Positions 46,579-54,577 of a stretch of DNA of 64,000 nucleotides are shown here, piece after piece (positions within the stretch are counted from its first letter, which is position 1; the number at the start of each line of letters is the position of its first letter). Below the pieces are notes generated by a model. It made no database searches, had not been told where the DNA came from, and was given only the letters and a program-made list of their open reading frames with translations. Source of the stretch: Streptomyces endophytica (GTDB taxonomy: Bacteria > Actinomycetota > Actinomycetes > Streptomycetales > Streptomycetaceae); assembly GCF_026153355.1 (NCBI RefSeq), contig NZ_CP110636.1:1798001-1862000 (forward strand), in the 5' to 3' direction. The position numbers and the translations under genes were made by a program.

Positions 46579-48186
46579 ATGACTGCCCCTCACGTACCGA
46601 AAGTGGCTGGAATCGAACCAGCTCTGCCCGCTCCCACGCACACTGTCGGCCCGCATGTGGCGAAGACCCCCGCGGACCCCGCCTCCGGCAGCCCCTCCGA
46701 CCCCTCCGACGACGCGTCCGACCCCGCCACCGACGGAGCCGGAACCGCCGCCCCCGACCCCTCGCCCGGCTCCGCCCCCGCCACCCCCGACGTCTCCGCC
46801 CTCGACCAACTCGCCGCCGTCCAGGACCGGCTGGCCGGCTGGATCTCCGACCTCAGCACCCTGCACGACCTGACCGAACGGCTCGCCCGCACGCGGACGT
46901 TGGACGAGGCGCTGCACGAGCTGCTGCGCGCCGGCGCCTCGCTGGTCGGCGCCCGCCGCGGTCTGGTCGTCCTGGCGCCGGCCGACGGCCTCGGCCCGGA
47001 GACCACCGTCGGCCTCGGCCTCGGCCACGCCGAGATCGGTCACATCGAGACCGTGCCGCGCCGCGCCCTGTCGTACGCGCGGATACTGGACGGCCTTCCG
47101 GAGCCGGGCGTCTCCGGCGCCGGCGACGACACCCCCGGGGGCGGGGGCGGGCCCGACGACCGCACGGAGATCAGCGAGCCCGACATCCCCGGGGAGAAGG
47201 ACCTCGATCCCCGGCTGCGGGAGGTCGCCGCCCGCCTCGGGTACGCCGCCAGCTACGCCGTGCCGCTCACCGCCGATCCCGTCGGCCGGACCGGCGCCGC
47301 GGTCTGGCTCTACGACGAACCGGCCGCCCCCACCGAGCGCCAGCGCCACCTCGTCGGCCTCTACCGCACCCACGCCTCCGAACACCTCGCCCGCCTCCTC
47401 GAACTCCACCGCAGCCGGCAGGCCGCCGCCACGCTCCGCGAGGAGCTGCTGCCGCACCGGCTGCCGCGGGTCCCGGGCGTCCGCCTCGCGGTGCGGCACA
47501 CCACCGGGCCGCGCGGCGGCGGCGACTGGTACGACGCGCTGCCGCTGCCGGACGGCGCGCTGGGCCTGGCCGTCGGCTCGGTGACCGGGTCCGGGCCGAG
47601 CGCGGTGGCCGCCATGGGACGGCTGCGGGCGTCGCTGCGCGCGTACGCGGTCATGGAGGGCGAGGACCCGGTCGCGGTCCTCTCCGACCTGGAGCTGCTG
47701 CTGCGGCTGACCGAGCCGGCGCGCAGCGCGACCGCGCTGTTCGCGTTCACCGAGCCGCCGCCGGGTGCCCCGGGCGGGCCGCCCGCGCCGCCGGTGCCGG
47801 GTGTGCTGCCGCGCAAGCTGGTGCTGGCCGGGGCCGGTCACTGCCCGCCGCTGATCCTCGGGGATCTGCGGACGGAGTTCGTGGAGACCACGCTGTCCGC
47901 GCCGCTGGGCATGCTGGCCTGCTGGGAAGCGCCGAGCGTGGAGATCGAACCGGCCGGCGGCGAGACCCTGCTGCTGTACAGCGACGGGCTGCTGCACCGC
48001 ACCGGGGAGCCCATGGACCGCGCCTTCGCCCGGTTGCACACCGCCGCCGCGGGCGTCCCCCGGGCGATCCGCCATGATCCGGAGGCGGTGGCCGACCACG
48101 TCCTGCGCACGATGCTGCCGCGGGGGCTCCACGACCCGTCGTCGGAGGAGGACGTGGTGCTGCTGGTGGCGTACTTCGAGGAGTAG
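46579..48186 (+). CDS. SpoIIE-type PP2C phosphatase with GAF domain, altered metal motif
   Basis: A 535-aa protein. After a Pro/Ser-rich N-terminus (~75 residues), a GAF-like domain (LHDLTERLARTRTLDEALHE, LVGARRGLVVLAPADGL, AASYAVPLTADPVGRTGAAV) precedes the SpoIIE domain (ATLREELLPHRLPRVPGVRL, then GGGDWYDALPLPDGALGLAV). The motif normally VGDVxGHG reads VGSVTGSG, so the metal-binding Asp and Gly-His are changed. Others are kept (VLAGAGHCPPLIL, LLYSDGLLHR, SSEEDVVLLVAYFEE). It may be weakly active or inactive. Likely partners are RsbW-like kinases such as those at 42.1 and 50.7 kb. No strong RBS is seen. Confidence 0.8.
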   Translation: MTAPHVPKVAGIEPALPAPTHTVGPHVAKTPADPASGSPSDPSDDASDPATDGAGTAAPDPSPGSAPATPDVSALDQLAAVQDRLAGWISDLSTLHDLTERLARTRTLDEALHELLRAGASLVGARRGLVVLAPADGLGPETTVGLGLGHAEIGHIETVPRRALSYARILDGLPEPGVSGAGDDTPGGGGGPDDRTEISEPDIPGEKDLDPRLREVAARLGYAASYAVPLTADPVGRTGAAVWLYDEPAAPTERQRHLVGLYRTHASEHLARLLELHRSRQAAATLREELLPHRLPRVPGVRLAVRHTTGPRGGGDWYDALPLPDGALGLAVGSVTGSGPSAVAAMGRLRASLRAYAVMEGEDPVAVLSDLELLLRLTEPARSATALFAFTEPPPGAPGGPPAPPVPGVLPRKLVLAGAGHCPPLILGDLRTEFVETTLSAPLGMLACWEAPSVEIEPAGGETLLLYSDGLLHRTGEPMDRAFARLHTAAAGVPRAIRHDPEAVADHVLRTMLPRGLHDPSSEEDVVLLVAYFEE

Positions 48187-48334
48187 CGCCCGCGAGCGTG
48201 CAGGTCAGGCGGGTGGGCGGCCGTGCCCCGGGAGGGGGCGCGGCCGCTGCCCGACAGGTCACACCCGTTGCCCCCTGGACCGTCATCCGTCGGCACATAC
48301 GATGGAATGCGGTTCACTCTTAAAAGGAGGCATT

Positions 48335-49792
48335 GTGACCGACGAGCTCACGCCGGAGACCCCGGACGAGGACGAGCAGCCGATCAAGCAGCGCAAGAAC
48401 GGCCTTTACCCGGGCGTCTCGGACGAGCTCGCGGAGAACATGAAGAGTGGCTGGGCCGACACCGAGCTGCGCGACCTGCAGCCGATCGAGCAGGCCCCGA
48501 ACGCCGCCCGCCGCCGCGCCGCGCTGTCCGCGCGCTTCCCCGGTGAGCGCCTGGTGATCCCGGCGGGCAACCTGAAGACCCGCTCCAACGACACCGAGTA
48601 CTCCTTCCGCGCCTCGACCGAGTACGTCTACCTCACCGGCGACCAGACCGACGACAGCGTGCTGGTCCTGGAGCCCACCAAGGACGGCCACGAGGCGACG
48701 CTCTACCGCCTGCCCCGTTCCGAACGCGAGAACGGCGAGTTCTGGCTCAACGGCATGGGCGAGCTGTGGGTGGGCCGCCGCCACAGCCTCACCGAGTCCG
48801 CCGCGCTGCTCGGCGTGGCCTGCAAGGACGTGCGGGAGCTGGCCGACGCGCTCAAGGAGGCCACCGGCCCGGTCCGCGTCGTCCGCGGGCACGACGCCGG
48901 CATCGAGGCCGCGCTGGCCGACAAGGTCACCGCCGAGCGCGACGAGGAACTGCGGGTCCACCTCTCCGAGGCCCGGGTGATCAAGGACGAGTTCGAGATC
49001 GGCCAGCTGCAGAAGGCCGTCGACTCCACCGTCCGCGGCTTCGAGGACGTCGTGAAGGTCCTGGACAAGGCCGAGGCGACGTCCGAGCGCTACATCGAGG
49101 GAACGTTCTTCCTGCGCGCCCGCGTCGAGGGCAACGACGTCGGCTACGGCTCGATCTGCGCCGCGGGCCCGCACGCCACCACCCTGCACTGGGTCCGCAA
49201 CGACGGCCCGGTCCGCTCCGGCGACCTGCTGCTGCTGGACGCCGGTGTGGAGACCGACACCCTCTACACCGCGGACGTCACCCGCACCCTGCCGATCAAC
49301 GGCCGCTTCTCCGACCTCCAGCGCAAGATCTACGACGCGGTCTTCGAGGCCCAGGAGGCGGGCATGGCGGCGGTCAAGCCGGGCGCCGCCTACCGCGACT
49401 TCCACGACGCGGCGCAGCGGGTGCTCGCCGAGAAGCTCGTCGAGTGGGGTCTGGTCGAGGGCCCGGTCGAGCGGGTGCTGGAGCTCGGCCTGCAGCGCCG
49501 CTGGACCCTGCACGGCACCGGCCACATGCTCGGCCTGGACGTCCACGACTGCGCCGCGGCGCGCACCGAGACGTACGTCAACGGCACGCTGGAGCCCGGC
49601 ATGGTCCTCACCGTTGAGCCCGGTCTGTACTTCCAGGCGGACGACCTGACGGTCCCCGAGGAGTACCGCGGCATCGGCGTCCGCATCGAGGACGACATCC
49701 TCGTCACGGAGGACGGCAACCGGAACCTCTCGGCCGCGCTGCCGCGCCGGTCCGACGAGGTCGAGGCCTGGATGGCCGGGCTGAAGAAGTAA
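48335..49792 (+). CDS. pepP: Xaa-Pro aminopeptidase (aminopeptidase P, M24B)
   Basis: A 485-aa cytosolic metallopeptidase. GTG 48335 follows AAAAGGAGG. The N-terminal creatinase-like domain (FPGERLVIPAGNLKTRSNDT, YLTGDQTDDSVLVLEP) precedes the pita-bread domain with all five metal ligands: DLLLLDAGVETDTLYTADVT (D, D), HGTGHMLGLDVHDC (H), MVLTVEPGLYF (E) and VRIEDDILVT (E). It removes N-terminal residues before proline. It is a single-gene unit, convergent with the TetR gene with a shared hairpin at 49813-49844. Confidence 0.92.
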   Translation: MTDELTPETPDEDEQPIKQRKNGLYPGVSDELAENMKSGWADTELRDLQPIEQAPNAARRRAALSARFPGERLVIPAGNLKTRSNDTEYSFRASTEYVYLTGDQTDDSVLVLEPTKDGHEATLYRLPRSERENGEFWLNGMGELWVGRRHSLTESAALLGVACKDVRELADALKEATGPVRVVRGHDAGIEAALADKVTAERDEELRVHLSEARVIKDEFEIGQLQKAVDSTVRGFEDVVKVLDKAEATSERYIEGTFFLRARVEGNDVGYGSICAAGPHATTLHWVRNDGPVRSGDLLLLDAGVETDTLYTADVTRTLPINGRFSDLQRKIYDAVFEAQEAGMAAVKPGAAYRDFHDAAQRVLAEKLVEWGLVEGPVERVLELGLQRRWTLHGTGHMLGLDVHDCAAARTETYVNGTLEPGMVLTVEPGLYFQADDLTVPEEYRGIGVRIEDDILVTEDGNRNLSAALPRRSDEVEAWMAGLKK

Positions 49793-49811
49793 CCCCGGAA
49801 GTAACCCTGGT

Positions 49812-50465
49812 TCACGGGCCGGTGGCGTCGTCCACCGGCCCGTGGCCTTCCCGCGGGTACGCGCCCGCCCGGGCCGCGGCCCACACGGCGGTGGCCGCGG
49901 ACTCCGCCAGTGCCGCGTCGACCGGGCGGCGGGCGATCAGGATCCGGTAGTAGAAGGGCGCGCCGAGCGCCGACATCACCTGCTCGGGATCGGTGTCCGC
50001 GGGCAGTTCGCCGCGCGCGACGGCCCGCTCCACCATCCGGCCGGCCAGCGCCAGCCGTTCGCCGAAGAACGACCGCAGCACGGTGGCCACCTGGGGGTCG
50101 CGGGCCGCCGCGGACACCACCGCCTCGATGAGCCGCCGCGTCCGCGGCTCGCCGTAGAACGCGGTTATCGAGTGGGCCAGCGCGTGGAGGTCGCCGGGGA
50201 GCGTGCCGGTGTCCGGCAGCGGCACGTCGGAGCTCAGCTCGGTCAGCAGGTCGCAGACCAGGCCCTCGATGCTGCGCCAGCGCCGGTAGAGCGTCGCGAC
50301 GTGGATGCCCGAGCGCTGGGAGACCTTCTCCATGGTGAGTCCGGCGAACCCGCCGGCGCCCAACTCCTCGAACACCGCGGCCAGTACGGCCTCGCGGGTG
50401 CGCGCCGTGCGCCCGCCGGGTCGGGTCTCGCCCGGGGCGCCCCGGGGCTGGTGCGCTGTCGTCAC
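49812..50465 (-). CDS. TetR-family transcriptional regulator
   Basis: About 217 aa from GTG 50465 (an upstream ATG at 50513 is possible). The N-terminal HTH is standard (RTREAVLAAVFEELGAGGFA, then GLTMEKVSQRSGIHVATLYR and RWRSIEGL); the C-terminal ligand domain contains LIEAVVSAAARDPQVATVLR. A perfect palindrome lies upstream at 50517-50540 and is a likely operator, suggesting autoregulation. The ligand is unknown and no divergent target gene is apparent. Confidence 0.88.
   Translation of the reverse strand: MTTAHQPRGAPGETRPGGRTARTREAVLAAVFEELGAGGFAGLTMEKVSQRSGIHVATLYRRWRSIEGLVCDLLTELSSDVPLPDTGTLPGDLHALAHSITAFYGEPRTRRLIEAVVSAAARDPQVATVLRSFFGERLALAGRMVERAVARGELPADTDPEQVMSALGAPFYYRILIARRPVDAALAESAATAVWAAARAGAYPREGHGPVDDATGP
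49813..49844. terminator. Bidirectional terminator hairpin between pepP and the TetR gene
   Basis: A perfect 13-bp inverted repeat (CACGGGCCGGTGG / CCACCGGCCCGTG) with a 6-nt loop, 20 bp after the pepP stop and overlapping the last TetR codons. Confidence 0.75.
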
Positions 50466-50516
50466 GCCGGCTCCGTATTGCAGTGCGGGATCACGCCAAG
50501 TATTGTCCGACAAAGA

Positions 50517-50540
50517 CTAACGCGAGCATCTTCGCGTTAG
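50517..50540. promoter_or_regulatory. Putative TetR operator
   Basis: CTAACGCGA-GCATCT-TCGCGTTAG is a perfect 9-bp palindrome with a 6-nt spacer, just upstream of the TetR gene. The form CTAACG...CGTTAG is typical of TetR-family operators in actinobacteria. Confidence 0.65.
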
Positions 50541-50727
50541 ATTTGGTGTGCGCCGGTCTCGTCGGGACAGGGGACGCCGCGGGGGAGGTCCTCCCACCGC
50601 GAGACCGCGCCGCCATCCCTCCCGGCCAGGCACTTTCCGGCCAGCCGGCGGCTCCGCGAGGCAGCATCGCACTTACACTCCGCGCCGCCGCGTCCGATGC
50701 CCGCGCACGGCCCCCGCCGACGCCGCC

Positions 50728-51216
50728 TCAGGACGCCATCGGCAGCGCCGCGCCCTCCCGCCACTTGAGGATCTTGTCGAAGCTGACCACCGCGCCCGGG
50801 CGGCCGGTGCGGTTGCGGTAGCGGACGTGGTCGGTGAGGGCCTCGATGAGAAAGAGCCCCCGGCCGTCCTCCGCGAACGCGGGGGCCTGGGCGGGGGCGG
50901 GGACGGGGGCCGGCAGGGGGCGGTCCGCGGGGCTATGGGGCGGGGCGGAGGGGGCGCCGCGGAAACCGGGGCCCGAGTCGGTGACCTCGATGCGGCAGGT
51001 GTCGCCGTCGATGAAGACCGTCACGCGGTAGTCCTCGGGGGCTCCGTCGCCGCCGTGCTCGACGGCGTTCGCACACGCCTCGGAGAGAGCGACCGACAGG
51101 TCGTAACAGATGTCCGGGTCGACGCCCGCCGTTTCCATCGTGCCCAGCAGCAGACGCCGGGCGAGCGGCACGCTCGCAGCCTCGCGCCGCAAATGGAGTG
51201 ACCACCAGATGCTCAT
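50728..51216 (-). CDS. RsbW/SpoIIAB-like ATP-binding protein
   Basis: A 162-aa protein. ATG 51216 follows AGGAGGCTGGAGCG. HATPase_c motifs: DLSVALSEACANAVEHGGDG (N-box EACANAVEH), CRIEVTDSGPGFRG (G1), EDGRGLFLIEALTDHVRYRN (G2, GRGL). A Pro/Ala insertion (~25 residues, PADRPLPAPVPAPAQAP) separates G1 and G2. Role: serine kinase/anti-sigma type switch protein. The partner is not adjacent. Confidence 0.86.
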   Translation of the reverse strand: MSIWWSLHLRREAASVPLARRLLLGTMETAGVDPDICYDLSVALSEACANAVEHGGDGAPEDYRVTVFIDGDTCRIEVTDSGPGFRGAPSAPPHSPADRPLPAPVPAPAQAPAFAEDGRGLFLIEALTDHVRYRNRTGRPGAVVSFDKILKWREGAALPMAS

Positions 51217-51464
51217 CGCTCCAGCCTCCTGGCCGCGGCTCGACATATCGATACGTATTGCCGTGCCCCAAGGTCCGTAAGCATGTCCGGGACGTGATAC
51301 CGCTCATTCGGCGGATGCGAAGAGTGAGCGCACCGGTGTAGACGCAGCGCCGCGCCCGCGCCACCGCGCGCCCCGCCGGACGCCCTGGACGCCCCCGGGA
51401 GGCACCCCCGTCGGGCCGACCTGCCGTAGGCCGCGGGCGGAGGCAGTGGGATGATGGCGCGGCC

Positions 51465-52364
51465 ATGATTGCCCCGCCCGCCTCCCCAGCGCGCGCGGCC
51501 GCGGACCTGCGGCTGCTGAGGGCCGCGGTCTTCACCGCGGTCTGTGTCACGCTGTCCGCGGCCGGGCACATGATCGCTTCCTGTGCCGCCGTTCCGCTGT
51601 GGACGCTGGGCGTCGCCGCCGCCGTGGTGTTCGCGGTCGCGGCGCCGCTGGCCGGCCGGGAGCGGACGCTGCCGGGCATCGCCGCGGGACTCGCGGTGGG
51701 CCAGCTGGCACTGCACTCGCTGTTCGTGTGGGGCCAGGTGTGCGGCCTGACGACGGCCGAGCGGATGACGCGGCAGCGGATGCCGATGGCCGGGATGGCG
51801 AGCGGCGCCGGGGATTCCGGGCACGGCGCGCTGTCCGACGCGACGGCCGTGGACCTGGCCCGGCACCTGATGTGCGGGCTCGGCACGGGCCGGCTGGACG
51901 GTGCGCGGGCGCGGCGGCTCCTCGACGGGGGCGGCTACGACATGGCCTCCGCGGCCGGTCTGGGCGCACCCGGTGGACCCGGGACGGCACGTGGCGGCGC
52001 CGCAGCCGACCCGGCGATGACGCACGGTCTGCTGCCGTCGCTGCCCATGCTGCTGGGGCACCTGCTGGCCGCGCTCGCGGTCGGCTGGCTGCTGCGGCGG
52101 GGCGAGGCGGCGCTGTGGCGGCTGGTCCGGCTGTCGGCCCCGGCCGCGTACGAGCTGACCGTCCACGCCCTGCTCGGTGCGGTGCGCGGGGCGCTCACGC
52201 TCGTCGGCGCCCTGCTCGCAGGCCTCGGCGCGGCGCACGAGGCACTGCTGCGCGCCCTCGTTTCGTACGGGGATGACAAACCCGGCCCGCAGGGTGCTGC
52301 GCTCGACCACAGTGTGATCCGGCGAGGGCCGCCTGTCGTGACCGCCCTGGCCCTCGCGGCCTGA
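51465..52364 (+). CDS. Integral membrane protein upstream of the copper operon
   Basis: A 299-aa protein with about five hydrophobic helices: FTAVCVTLSAAGHMIASCAA, LWTLGVAAAVVFAVAAPLAG, GLAVGQLALHSLFVWGQV, LLPSLPMLLGHLLAALAVGW and ALLGAVRGALTLVGALLAGL. A loop has a Met/His cluster (ERMTRQRMPMAGMASG, then GHGAL) and another HLMCGLGTG. Met/His/Cys in and near membrane helices, together with the copper operon starting 140 bp downstream, suggest a role in copper handling (inference). Similar proteins are found at this locus in other streptomycetes, by recollection. Confidence 0.7.
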   Translation: MIAPPASPARAAADLRLLRAAVFTAVCVTLSAAGHMIASCAAVPLWTLGVAAAVVFAVAAPLAGRERTLPGIAAGLAVGQLALHSLFVWGQVCGLTTAERMTRQRMPMAGMASGAGDSGHGALSDATAVDLARHLMCGLGTGRLDGARARRLLDGGGYDMASAAGLGAPGGPGTARGGAAADPAMTHGLLPSLPMLLGHLLAALAVGWLLRRGEAALWRLVRLSAPAAYELTVHALLGAVRGALTLVGALLAGLGAAHEALLRALVSYGDDKPGPQGAALDHSVIRRGPPVVTALALAA

Positions 52365-52386
52365 CGTCACGCGACGCACGTTCCCA

Positions 52387-52430
52387 CATGGGAGTACCTC
52401 CCATGCCTCAAGGCTGGGGGAGGGTACGGG
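52387..52430. repeat. Palindromic repeat element
   Basis: CATGGGAG-TAC-CTCCCATG is a perfect 8-bp inverted repeat. A second imperfect hairpin overlaps it (CTCCC..GCCT / AGGC..GGGGAG). Elements of this form recur in Streptomyces intergenic regions. It may end the membrane protein transcript. Confidence 0.5.
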
Positions 52431-52505
52431 CTCGCGCGGCGTCGCCGTGTGCGCGCCACCGATCACCGTCACCCGTATCTCTCTCCTTCCTGTGGAGTGC
52501 TTTCC

Positions 52506-53309
52506 ATGTCGAACGCGTCGACCCTGCCCAGCGAGCCCACGATGTCCGGTACTTCTGACATCTCCGAAACTTCCAAGTCATCCGGAATTGCCGGATTCAT
52601 CAAGACCAGACTGCCCCTGGTGGGCGGCATCGCGGCCGGCAGTGTGCTGCTGCTCGCCGGGCCGGCCTTCGCGCACGTCAGCGTGCAGTCCGACAATGCC
52701 CCCAAGGGCGGCTTCGCCACGGTCAACTTCAAGGTCCCCAACGAGCAGGACCACGCCTCGACGGTGAAGCTGGAGGTGACCCTGCCGACCGACCACCCGC
52801 TGGCGTCGGTCATGCCGCAGCCGGTGCCCGGCTGGAAGGTGTCGGTCACCAAGACCAAGCTCGCCAAGCCGATCGAGATGGAGGGCGAGAAGATCACCGA
52901 GGCGCCCTCGAAGATCACCTGGACCGCTGACGGCAAGGGCGTCGAGCCCGGCCAGTTCCAGCAGTTCCCGCTCTCCATCGGCCAGCTGCCCAAGGACGCC
53001 GACCAGCTCGTCTTCAAGGCCCTCCAGACGTACGACAACAAGCAGGTCGTGCGCTGGATCGAGCCGACGAAGGAGGGCGGCCCGGAGCCGGAGAACCCGG
53101 CGCCGGTGCTCAAGCTCACCGCGGCCGAGGACGACGCGCACGGCGCGGCCGCCGACGCCAAGAGCGCGGACAGGAGCGGGGACGTGAAGACCGCCGCGGC
53201 CACCGACGCCAGCGACGGCACGGCCCGTCTCCTGGGCGCCGCGGGCATCGTCGTCGGCGTCATCGGCGTCGGCTTCGGCGTGTTCGCCGGCCGGCGGCGC
53301 AACGCCTGA
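52506..53309 (+). CDS. ycnI: YcnI-like (DUF1775) copper-associated membrane-anchored protein
   Basis: A 267-aa protein. ATG 52506 follows TGGAGTG. An N-terminal extension and a signal helix (LPLVGGIAAGSVLLLAGPAF) are cleaved just before AHVSVQSDNAPKGGFATVNF, so the mature protein starts near the conserved copper-binding His. The rest has the DUF1775 pattern (NFKVPNEQDHASTVKLEVTL, PVPGWKVSVTKTKL) and a C-terminal membrane anchor (LLGAAGIVVGVIGVGFGVFA) with RRR. First gene of the copper trafficking operon. Confidence 0.88.
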   Translation: MSNASTLPSEPTMSGTSDISETSKSSGIAGFIKTRLPLVGGIAAGSVLLLAGPAFAHVSVQSDNAPKGGFATVNFKVPNEQDHASTVKLEVTLPTDHPLASVMPQPVPGWKVSVTKTKLAKPIEMEGEKITEAPSKITWTADGKGVEPGQFQQFPLSIGQLPKDADQLVFKALQTYDNKQVVRWIEPTKEGGPEPENPAPVLKLTAAEDDAHGAAADAKSADRSGDVKTAAATDASDGTARLLGAAGIVVGVIGVGFGVFAGRRRNA

Positions 53310-53317
53310 TCGCCACT

Positions 53318-53354
53318 ACGGGCCGGGCGGCGCCGCACCGCGCCGCCGGCCCGT
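53318..53354 (+). terminator. Hairpin between ycnI and sco
   Basis: A ~15-bp inverted repeat with one bulge (ACGGGCCGGGCGGCGC / GCGCCGCCGGCCCGT) sits right after ycnI. It may attenuate transcription into the downstream genes. Confidence 0.5.
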
Positions 53355-53413
53355 CGCCCCGTTCCCCATGAGCGGGGCGCCGGACCACACCACACAAACG
53401 GGATACATCTGCA

Positions 53414-54076
53414 ATGCGTAGCGCAATGCGTAGAAGGGCCCTGCTCGCCTCCGCCGTCGCGGCCGTCACGGCATTCGGCCTGACCGCCTGCGACCAGGGA
53501 GGTGACGGCGACAAGCCGGTCGCCGAGGTCTCCGGGGGCACCGCCGCCAAACCCATCGTCACGCTCGACAGCCCGATGGAGAAGCCGGACCTGGTCCTGA
53601 CCGACTCCCAGGGCGCCAAGTACGACCTGCTGGAGAAGACCAAGGGCCACCCGACGCTGATCTACTTCGGCTACACCCACTGCCCGGACGTCTGCCCGCT
53701 GACCATGGCCAACATCGCGGTCGCGGTGAAGCAGCTGCCGAAGGCCGAGCAGAAGGACCTGCGGGTCGTCTTCGTCACCTCCGACCCGGAGCGCGACGAC
53801 CCGGCCGCCCTCAAGAAGTGGCTCGGCGGCATCAACAAGGACTTCATCGGCCTGACGGGCCGCTTCGACACCATCCAGGCGGGCGCCCGCAGCGTCAACA
53901 TCGGGATCGAGAAGCCGGTCAAGAAGAAGAACGGCGATGTGGTCTCCACCCACGGCGCGCAGGTCCTGCTGAGCTCCCCCAAGGACGACAAGATCCACTG
54001 GCTGGGCATGCAGGAGGCGACCTCCGACAACTACACCACCGCACTTCCGAAGATCATCAAGGGACAGAACCCGTGA
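53414..54076 (+). CDS. sco: Sco (SCO1/SenC) copper chaperone lipoprotein
   Basis: A 220-aa protein. A lipobox (AVTAFGLTACDQ) predicts a lipoprotein on the outer face of the membrane. The thioredoxin-like fold carries the copper site: CxxxC in FGYTHCPDVCPLTM and the distal His in VVSTHGAQVLLSS. Sco delivers copper to the CuA centre of cytochrome c oxidase; in S. lividans it is needed for copper-dependent development. The stop overlaps the next start (GTGA). Confidence 0.93.
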   Translation: MRSAMRRRALLASAVAAVTAFGLTACDQGGDGDKPVAEVSGGTAAKPIVTLDSPMEKPDLVLTDSQGAKYDLLEKTKGHPTLIYFGYTHCPDVCPLTMANIAVAVKQLPKAEQKDLRVVFVTSDPERDDPAALKKWLGGINKDFIGLTGRFDTIQAGARSVNIGIEKPVKKKNGDVVSTHGAQVLLSSPKDDKIHWLGMQEATSDNYTTALPKIIKGQNP

Positions 54077-54519
54077 ACCGCCGCACCACCCTCGCCGCCG
54101 CCCTCGCCCTCACCGCCGGTCTGGCCCTGAGCGCCTGCGACGACGGCAGCGCCCCCAAGCTGTCGGTCAGCGGCGCGTACCTGCCGCAGCCGGTCACCCA
54201 GGACATGGCCGGGGCGTTCTTCACCGTCAAGAACACCGGCGGCACCGCCGACAAGCTCACCGCGGTCACCAGCAACTTCGCCAAGGACATCACCCTCCAC
54301 AAGACGTCCGGCGGAAAGATGGAGCAGGTCGACTCGCTGCCGATCCCGGCGAACGGCGAGCTGACGCTCAGCCGCGGCGGCAACCACCTGATGTTCATGG
54401 GCCTCAAGTACAAGCCGACCAAGGGCGACGTGATCACCGTCCAGCTGCAGTTCGCCCATGCCGACCCCGTCCGGGTGAGCGTCCCGGTCAAGGCCGTCAA
54501 CTACCAGCCGAAGAAGTAA
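54073..54519 (+). CDS. ecuC: PCu(A)C-type extracellular copper chaperone (ECuC)
   Basis: A 148-aa protein starting with GTG 54073 overlapping the sco stop. A lipobox (LALSACDDG) precedes the DUF461/PCuAC fold with the copper-binding pattern: AGAFFTVKNTGGTADKL, DITLHKTSGGKMEQVDSLPI (H..M) and GGNHLMFMGLKYK (H-M-M). It is thought to hand Cu(I) to Sco. Confidence 0.92.
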   Translation: MNRRTTLAAALALTAGLALSACDDGSAPKLSVSGAYLPQPVTQDMAGAFFTVKNTGGTADKLTAVTSNFAKDITLHKTSGGKMEQVDSLPIPANGELTLSRGGNHLMFMGLKYKPTKGDVITVQLQFAHADPVRVSVPVKAVNYQPKK

Positions 54520-54577
54520 CGGGCGGCACGGTACGTCACGCAACCGCACTCACACGGCAGTTGAGGGAGCGATCACT

